Part shown: positions 4,946-9,175 of the stretch, piece by piece
Position numbering within the stretch: the stretch's first letter is position 1
Layout: each line of letters starts with the position of its first letter
NCBI GenBank assembly: GCA_023403475.1
Contig: JAEYEL010000097.1
Coordinates: forward strand, 1 to 9,175
Reading direction: 5' to 3'
Length of the DNA stretch: 9,175 nt
From: Actinomycetes bacterium
Lineage (GTDB): Bacteria; Actinomycetota; Coriobacteriia; Coriobacteriales; Eggerthellaceae
Notes under the pieces: model-generated
Told to the model about the DNA's origin: nothing
Database searches by the model: none
What the model saw: the letters and a program-made list of their open reading frames with translations, nothing else
Program-made: the position numbers and the translations under genes

Positions 4946-6382
4946 ATGCTCAAAAAGCTGCGCGTCAAGTTCGTCGCGCTCAACATGGCCACCGTCGCCG
5001 TCGTTTTGGCCGTGGTGTTAACGGCCAATTGCCTCATCAACCACAAGCAGAGCACAGACGACGTGAATTCCGTGCTCGACAACGCCATCAGCCGCGCGGC
5101 AGACGCAGCAGGTGCGACGGGGAAACGACCGTTTAGCGGCGCGCCCGATGCAAGCGAAACCTTGCCGAAAGATCCTTCCGCCCAAGAGCAGCCCGCGTCC
5201 GACCAGCCCGCGTCCGGCCAGCCCGCGTCCGGTCAGCCCGCATCCGACCAGCCCGCGTCCGGCCAGCCCGAACCGGCTCCCCCCGAAATTGGAGGCAAGC
5301 GCGAAAACAACGAGCCGGCCATTCCCGTTGCCGTATGCGTTTTCCAAAACGACGAGGACGAGGAAGAAGACGACCTTGTGGTCATTCCCGCCATGACCAC
5401 GGCGTCTATCGCCGAAGACGTGCTCGACGAAGCAGAAGACGAGCTGTCGGAAAGAGGCGATGGGTCGGGCTTTCTGAGCGCGTTCGACCTGTTCTATGTA
5501 AAACGCAGCGTGGGCGGCGCCACTTACGTGGCTTTCGCGGACGCAAGCTCGGCGTCGTCATGGCAGACGCTCGCCCTGGCGCTTGCAGGCGTTGGCGCGG
5601 CGGCGCTGGCCGCGTTCCTCGTCATCAGCGTATTCTTCGCACGCTGGGCGCTTGGGCCTGTCGAAGCGGCATGGGAACAGCAGCAACGGTTCGTGGCCGA
5701 CGCGTCGCACGAACTCAAGACGCCGCTCACCGTCATCCTCGCGAACATGTCCATTCTGCGCTCGCACCCCGAGCGCAGCATAGCCAGCCAAAACCAGTGG
5801 GTGGAAAGCACGCAGACCGAAGCCGAACACATGCAGGAGCTGGTGTGCGACATGCTCGACCTGGCAAAGCCCGCCGCACCAAGGACGCACGCCGAGCGCA
5901 GCTTCGAGAACGTGAACCTGACCGAACTCATGGAAAAAGACCTTCTGCAGTTCGAATCGGTGGCGTTCGAGCGCAGCATCAAGCTTACGGCCAGCATAGA
6001 TCCGAACGTCAGCATCTCGGGTGACCCCTCGCGCCTGCACCGCCTTGCGTCCACCCTCATCGACAACGCCTGCAAGTACGCGAACGAAGGCGGCACCATA
6101 GCCATAACGCTGCGCCGATGCGCCCGCCACGTGGAACTTTCCGTGCGCAACACCGGCACGCCCATTGCCCCCGAAGACCTGCCGCACGTGTTCGACCGCT
6201 TCTACCGCGCCGACAAAGCCCGCACACGCACGCAAGGCAGCTACGGCCTAGGCTTAGCCATCGCCCGCGAGATAGCCGAAGAGCACGGCGGCACCATAGC
6301 CGTCGCCAGCGCGCCCTGCGAAGGCACCGTCTTTACCGTGCAGCTGCCCATGTTGTCCTCCCTTTCGCAGGGAAAAGCATAG
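4946..6382 (+). CDS. Membrane sensor histidine kinase
   Basis: The protein has 478 residues from the ATG at 4946. It has a first membrane segment (about 10-31), an extracytoplasmic region (32-206), a second membrane segment (about 207-236), then a HisKA domain with the phosphorylated H255 (DASHELKTPL) and a HATPase domain. The N box is LIDNACKYA (N374), the F box is FDRFYRAD (about 416-423) and the G2 box is GSYGLGLA (431-438). The G1 box reads NTGTP where DxGxG is common; Asn in place of Asp occurs in related kinases, so activity is still likely. No full HAMP domain fits between the second membrane segment and HisKA. The sensor region contains five QPAS(D/G) repeats (82-106) and an acidic run (NDEDEEEDD, 135-143), which hints at cation or surface-charge sensing, but this is a guess. 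It should phosphorylate the regulator encoded 15 bases upstream. Confidence 0.94.
   Translation: MLKKLRVKFVALNMATVAVVLAVVLTANCLINHKQSTDDVNSVLDNAISRAADAAGATGKRPFSGAPDASETLPKDPSAQEQPASDQPASGQPASGQPASDQPASGQPEPAPPEIGGKRENNEPAIPVAVCVFQNDEDEEEDDLVVIPAMTTASIAEDVLDEAEDELSERGDGSGFLSAFDLFYVKRSVGGATYVAFADASSASSWQTLALALAGVGAAALAAFLVISVFFARWALGPVEAAWEQQQRFVADASHELKTPLTVILANMSILRSHPERSIASQNQWVESTQTEAEHMQELVCDMLDLAKPAAPRTHAERSFENVNLTELMEKDLLQFESVAFERSIKLTASIDPNVSISGDPSRLHRLASTLIDNACKYANEGGTIAITLRRCARHVELSVRNTGTPIAPEDLPHVFDRFYRADKARTRTQGSYGLGLAIAREIAEEHGGTIAVASAPCEGTVFTVQLPMLSSLSQGKA
5189..5263 (+). repeat. Five 15-bp tandem repeats in the kinase sensor region
   Basis: The unit CAGCCCGCGTCCGGC (fifth base pairs vary to GAC, GGT and CATCC) occurs five times in frame at 5189, 5204, 5219, 5234 and 5249, with a partial sixth (CAGCCCG) from 5264. 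It encodes Gln-Pro-Ala-Ser-Asp/Gly. The repeats are nearly identical at the DNA level, including third positions, so they expanded recently. Copy-number changes would keep the reading frame and alter the length of an extracytoplasmic linker. Confidence 0.9.
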
Positions 6383-6416
6383 CCGCAAGACGAAGCGAGC
6401 CGTTTGCGAAACTGGC

Positions 6417-6454
6417 ATTGCGACACCCCTGCAAGATTGCAACACCCCTGCAAG
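6417..6454. repeat. Two-copy 19-bp tandem repeat
   Basis: ATTGCGACACCCCTGCAAG (6417-6435) is followed directly by a copy (6436-6454) with one change, CG to CA. It lies just downstream of the kinase stop and about 200 bases upstream of the LuxR-type gene. It may be a slippage duplication or a pair of regulator sites. No clear intrinsic terminator is visible between the kinase and the LuxR-type gene. A weak candidate promoter for the latter is TATGCT (6553-6558) without a good -35. Confidence 0.6.
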
Positions 6455-6654
6455 ATGCCGCAGAGGGCGCCTGAAACATGGTCGCCACCAAAAAGTAGAA
6501 TATCCTATCAACTTCACGCCGTCCGAAATGGTTCTCAAACTTATTCGTCCATTATGCTAACATAGCCTCTTATCGAGAGCGCTCACAGCAGTTACCCATC
6601 TGCGTAGCATGCGCGTTATTCGCCTGCTCGCCGAAACCGTTAACGATGCTGCTT

Positions 6655-6664
6655 GGGGAGGAGG
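6655..6664 (+). promoter_or_regulatory. Ribosome-binding site that decides the LuxR-type start
   Basis: GGGGAGGAGG lies seven bases before a GTG at 6672, an ideal spacing. The ATG at 6609, in the same frame, has no Shine-Dalgarno upstream, so the GTG start is preferred. Confidence 0.7.
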
Positions 6665-6671
6665 TCGCGCA

Positions 6672-8153
6672 GTGACAAGCTTTCAGAAGATACGGGGCAA
6701 TGTTCATCTTGGGCTGATGGGCTATGGCATATGCCGCGCTTGGATCTTGGAGTACTTATATTACTCGAAAGACCTGTCGGCTCTCTTCCCTGAAAGCGAC
6801 GTCGTTTTTCGCATCGCACTCGTAACGGCGGCTGCTTTGTTCATGATATGCTGGAGCCGCATATCGGCCGCCTCACGCCTCGAAAGCATTGCTGTGGCAG
6901 CACTGATAACCGGCATTATCGGAGCCTCCTTCATCGCAATGGGAATCGCACTGCAAACGCAAACTTACCTGCTGGCTGGATTTGCTATGGCAGGATTGTG
7001 CGGAGGCTTCTTCGAGGCGAAATGGTGCCTTCATTTCCTTGGCTTGAGCCGAGATTCTTTGTTCGCAAACGTTTTACTCTCTATTCTTCTCTCCTCCGTT
7101 TTAAACATATTGCTCTTTCTGTTGCGGCCAATTGGATTGCCTTATCTTGCCTCAATAGCAATGCTCATCGCTATGGCGGTTTTCAGTCATGCCGCACGAA
7201 AGCAACTGCCTTTAAACCAGAATCTGTTCAGCCCGCCGAAAGGCGGCGAGACCCACGCTTCGTCGCCGCAATCCAATCACGATGAGACGGATTCTAAGCC
7301 GCATTTCGACATGCACAACTCAAGCAGACTGTTTGCGCTCATCCTTGCCAGCTTCCTTTACAGCATCGTTCATATCAGCGGGGCAATGCTCCTATGCAAG
7401 GACGCAGCTCCCAACTCGGCCTACCTGATCAGAGCGGCGGCGAACTTCTTCACGATTATCGGGCTATTCGGATATCTTTTGATCCGTAAAGTCGACAACC
7501 CGAGCAGCTTGCTGAGAGCGGTGCTCTTGCTTACAACAGCTGGTCTGCTCATGCAGATGATGAGCGGGGGAAGCATCGAAACTGTTGCGTTCTTTGTATT
7601 CTGCTGCGGCAACAAGCTTTTCGACATTCTGCTTTGGGTTCTGATCGTCGAAGTCCTTACGCCCGCCCCCTCTTACGCAGGTAAAGGCATCGGCGGTATC
7701 ATTGCGGCTAAAAACGGAGGAAGCCTTGTTGGAGCCATCGCTTCGCGAACCGTCATGGACATGGCCGCACACGATTCCGCCAATTCCGCCGGCTTTGTTT
7801 CCCTCCTTGTTCTTCTGCTGATAGTAACGCTTCTCTGGGTTCTCTCGGAGCGCGTACTCTACGGACGGCCTTATTCTTCAATCGAAGTCGACAACGCGCA
7901 GGAAAAGAACCCGAAGAATTTCAAAGAGTCGTTCGACAGCGCCGTCTCGTCAATTGCGGCAGAACATGGCCTGACGCCGCGTGAGACGGATGTATTTGCC
8001 TGCATGGCCCGAGGGAAAAACAGGGCGGCCATCGCTAACGAGTTGACCGTTTCTCGCAATACCGTGCACACGCATATTATTCACATCTACCAAAAGCTCG
8101 GCGTAGGCAACCAGCAAGATCTGATCGAGCTCGTCGAAAGCGAACTGCGCTAG
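6672..8153 (+). CDS. Membrane-bound LuxR-family transcriptional regulator (12 membrane segments plus HTH)
   Basis: The protein has 493 residues from the GTG at 6672. About twelve hydrophobic segments can be counted, from LGLMGYGICRAWILEYLYY near the N-terminus to FVSLLVLLLIVTLLWVLS, with a polar loop in the middle (around KGGETHASSPQSNHDETDS) that splits them six and six as in an MFS-like fold. The C-terminal 63 residues are a LuxR/GerE helix-turn-helix: LTPRETDVFACMARGKN, then AAIANELTVSRNTVHTHI and YQKLGVGNQQDLIELV. This one-component design, a membrane sensor fused to a DNA-binding domain, is greatly expanded in Eggerthella and relatives, where such genes often lie beside the redox enzymes they presumably control. 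The next gene, 172 bases downstream on the same strand, is a flavoprotein reductase and is the likely target. The ligand is unknown. A start at 6609 would add 21 residues. Confidence 0.93.
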   Translation: MTSFQKIRGNVHLGLMGYGICRAWILEYLYYSKDLSALFPESDVVFRIALVTAAALFMICWSRISAASRLESIAVAALITGIIGASFIAMGIALQTQTYLLAGFAMAGLCGGFFEAKWCLHFLGLSRDSLFANVLLSILLSSVLNILLFLLRPIGLPYLASIAMLIAMAVFSHAARKQLPLNQNLFSPPKGGETHASSPQSNHDETDSKPHFDMHNSSRLFALILASFLYSIVHISGAMLLCKDAAPNSAYLIRAAANFFTIIGLFGYLLIRKVDNPSSLLRAVLLLTTAGLLMQMMSGGSIETVAFFVFCCGNKLFDILLWVLIVEVLTPAPSYAGKGIGGIIAAKNGGSLVGAIASRTVMDMAAHDSANSAGFVSLLVLLLIVTLLWVLSERVLYGRPYSSIEVDNAQEKNPKNFKESFDSAVSSIAAEHGLTPRETDVFACMARGKNRAAIANELTVSRNTVHTHIIHIYQKLGVGNQQDLIELVESELR

Positions 8154-8312
8154 CCAAGTTCTTCTGCCCAAATTGCATTACCGCACATAAAACCGCATCA
8201 ACCAAACTGGGCGATACTTCAATTCACCCAAGCACATTGACGACACGAAGCCTTCCTTCCCCTTACCATAAGTCAACTCGCATCGAACATGCCGAATGCG
8301 GGACAATGCGAA

Positions 8313-8319
8313 AAGGAGG
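8313..8319 (+). promoter_or_regulatory. Ribosome-binding site of the flavoprotein
   Basis: AAGGAGG lies six bases before the ATG at 8326, a near-perfect Shine-Dalgarno that fixes the start of the Tat signal peptide. In the gap from 8154 to 8312 a TTGACG (8237-8242) could be a -35 box, but no -10 sits at the right distance. Confidence 0.75.
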
Positions 8320-8325
8320 AAAAGC

Positions 8326-9175
8326 ATGCATTCAAAAGAGAGCGTGGGGATATCTCGCCGCAGCTTCATCAAGGGAAGCTCCCTAGGGCTTATGGGCGCT
8401 GGAGCCCTTTGCACCGGTGTCGTCACCATGACGAGCTGCTCCCAAGAAGGGCAGGGAAAGAAACGCAGCGGAGTTGAGAAGGCAACAGCTTCCGCAAAAG
8501 GTTACGGAGGAGATGTGGAAGTGACGCTCAGCGTCGACACCTCCAACGGGTCGATCAAGGAGGTGTCCATCGAAGGGAGCATGGAGACCCCCAACAAAGG
8601 CGGCAAGGCAATAGAGAAGCTTGCAACGGCCATCCAAGAAGCGCAAAGCCTTGACGTGGACACCGTTTCAGGAGCCACTATCACCTCAACCGCAGCCATG
8701 GTGGCGGCAACAGCCGCCTACGGCAGCGCCATGAACGGCGACGAACTCGGAAACCTCAAGATGGCGCCGGGTTCCTACACCGCGTCGTACAAGAGCGGCT
8801 ATTGGCGCATCGTGGATCTGCCCGTCACCGTGACCGTGAACGAGGATTCCATTCTCAAGATAGAGGTGCCCGAAGACCGCTTCGCGCATGGCGATACCGA
8901 AGTGTTTTTGCAATGTGCAAAGGAAAAGTTCTTCCCAAGGGTTATCGAGAACCAGTCCTTCAACGTAGACACCGTCTCGAGCGCGACTTTGTCTTGCGAC
9001 GGCGTTCGCAACGCCGCCCGCCTTGCCCTAAAGCAGGCGTTCGAGGCGAACGGGGTGGATGGATCTGCCGTCGGGAAGTTCATGCAGCCCGTCGATTTAA
9101 CGTGCAACGCCCCAACGGAAGAACTTGATGCCGATGTTTTGGTGGTCGGCCTAGGCAATGGCGGAATCATGTCTA
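8326..9175 (+). CDS. Tat-exported FMN/FAD reductase of the fumarate reductase flavoprotein type (partial)
   Basis: The first 283 residues are visible and the gene runs off the right edge. A twin-arginine signal (SRRSFIKG, R11-R12) is followed by a hydrophobic stretch and VVTMTSC, where C38 could be a lipoprotein attachment site. Next comes an FMN-binding domain (about 58-130) with VDTVSGATITST, in which T120 is the expected covalent FMN threonine. A second domain of the same kind (about 149-235) starts GSYTASYKSGYW but has VDTVSSATLSC, so the Gly of the site is Ser. From about 268, DADVLVVGLGNGG shows the GxGxxG (G275, G277, G280) start of an FAD-binding domain, as in fumarate and urocanate reductases. 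It probably reduces an organic electron acceptor outside the membrane, fed by quinol or a cytochrome. The substrate-binding part is not in view, so specificity cannot be read. Confidence 0.92.
   Translation, partial: MHSKESVGISRRSFIKGSSLGLMGAGALCTGVVTMTSCSQEGQGKKRSGVEKATASAKGYGGDVEVTLSVDTSNGSIKEVSIEGSMETPNKGGKAIEKLATAIQEAQSLDVDTVSGATITSTAAMVAATAAYGSAMNGDELGNLKMAPGSYTASYKSGYWRIVDLPVTVTVNEDSILKIEVPEDRFAHGDTEVFLQCAKEKFFPRVIENQSFNVDTVSSATLSCDGVRNAARLALKQAFEANGVDGSAVGKFMQPVDLTCNAPTEELDADVLVVGLGNGGIMS

Noticed and set aside
5335..6235. Open frames on both strands overlapping the kinase gene (5335-6024 plus, 5524-6165 and 5558-6235 minus)
   Set aside because: They are high-GC shadows of the kinase, rich in Arg or Ala/Gly, with no motif or start signal.
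6466..6487. Terminator after the kinase
   Set aside because: GGCGCC and GGTCGCC can pair with a bulge around an 8-nt loop, but the stem is short and no T-run follows on the plus strand.
6609..6671. N-terminal extension of the LuxR-type protein to an ATG at 6609
   Set aside because: No Shine-Dalgarno precedes it, whereas the GTG at 6672 has an ideal one; the extra residues are not typical of the family.
8141..8163. Terminator at the end of the LuxR-type gene
   Set aside because: GAACT and AGTTC form only a 5-bp stem overlapping the stop codon, followed by a weak T-rich stretch; too weak to call.
1..9175. tRNA, rRNA, insertion sequence or phage genes
   Set aside because: No cloverleaf-like, rRNA-like, transposase-like or integrase-like sequence was seen on either strand, and no terminal inverted repeats flank the relic region.

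Overview
The window most likely comes from an anaerobic gut actinobacterium of the Eggerthellaceae (the Eggerthella, Gordonibacter, Adlercreutzia and Slackia group). Three gene types that recur together in that family support this: a DMSO-reductase-superfamily molybdoenzyme with a small iron-sulfur partner, a LuxR-type regulator with about twelve membrane segments, and a Tat-exported FMN/FAD reductase of the fumarate-reductase kind. GC content is fairly high in coding DNA. The taxonomic call rests on gene content and remembered family patterns, not on a search.

Layout: (1) 1-2803, minus strand: a three-gene operon of a cytosolic molybdopterin catalytic subunit (506-2803), a 112-residue two-cluster ferredoxin-like subunit (150-488), and the start of a small zinc-ribbon-like protein running off the left edge (1-76). 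(2) 2804-3230: intergenic DNA upstream of that operon with a 22-bp dyad, direct repeats and a large imperfect inverted repeat. (3) 3231-3605, minus strand: remnants of broken genes. The clearest is an AAA/DUF4143-type ATPase whose start and C-terminus survive but whose middle has been deleted. (4) 3606-4099: gene-free DNA with a 33-bp tandem repeat, a C-run/(GCC)4 tract and a structured leader for the next operon. (5) 4100-6382, plus strand: a two-component system, an OmpR-type response regulator followed 15 nt later by a sensor histidine kinase with a 15-bp tandem repeat in its extracytoplasmic part. (6) 6672-8153, plus strand: a membrane-bound LuxR-family regulator. (7) 8326 to the right edge, plus strand: a Tat-signal flavoprotein with two FMN-binding-like domains and the start of an FAD domain.

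How it may work together (inference): the LuxR membrane protein probably controls the flavoprotein just downstream, a reductase that would pass respiratory electrons to an unknown organic acceptor outside the membrane. The divergent molybdoenzyme operon encodes a second redox enzyme, but one that lacks an export signal and a membrane anchor and so should work in the cytosol with a soluble Fe-S partner. The two-component system between them has no visible link to either. The most promising lead for new biology is the substrate of the cytosolic molybdoenzyme. The best-defined oddities seen directly in the sequence are the collapsed ATPase gene with its repeat-bearing upstream region and the degenerate second FMN site.
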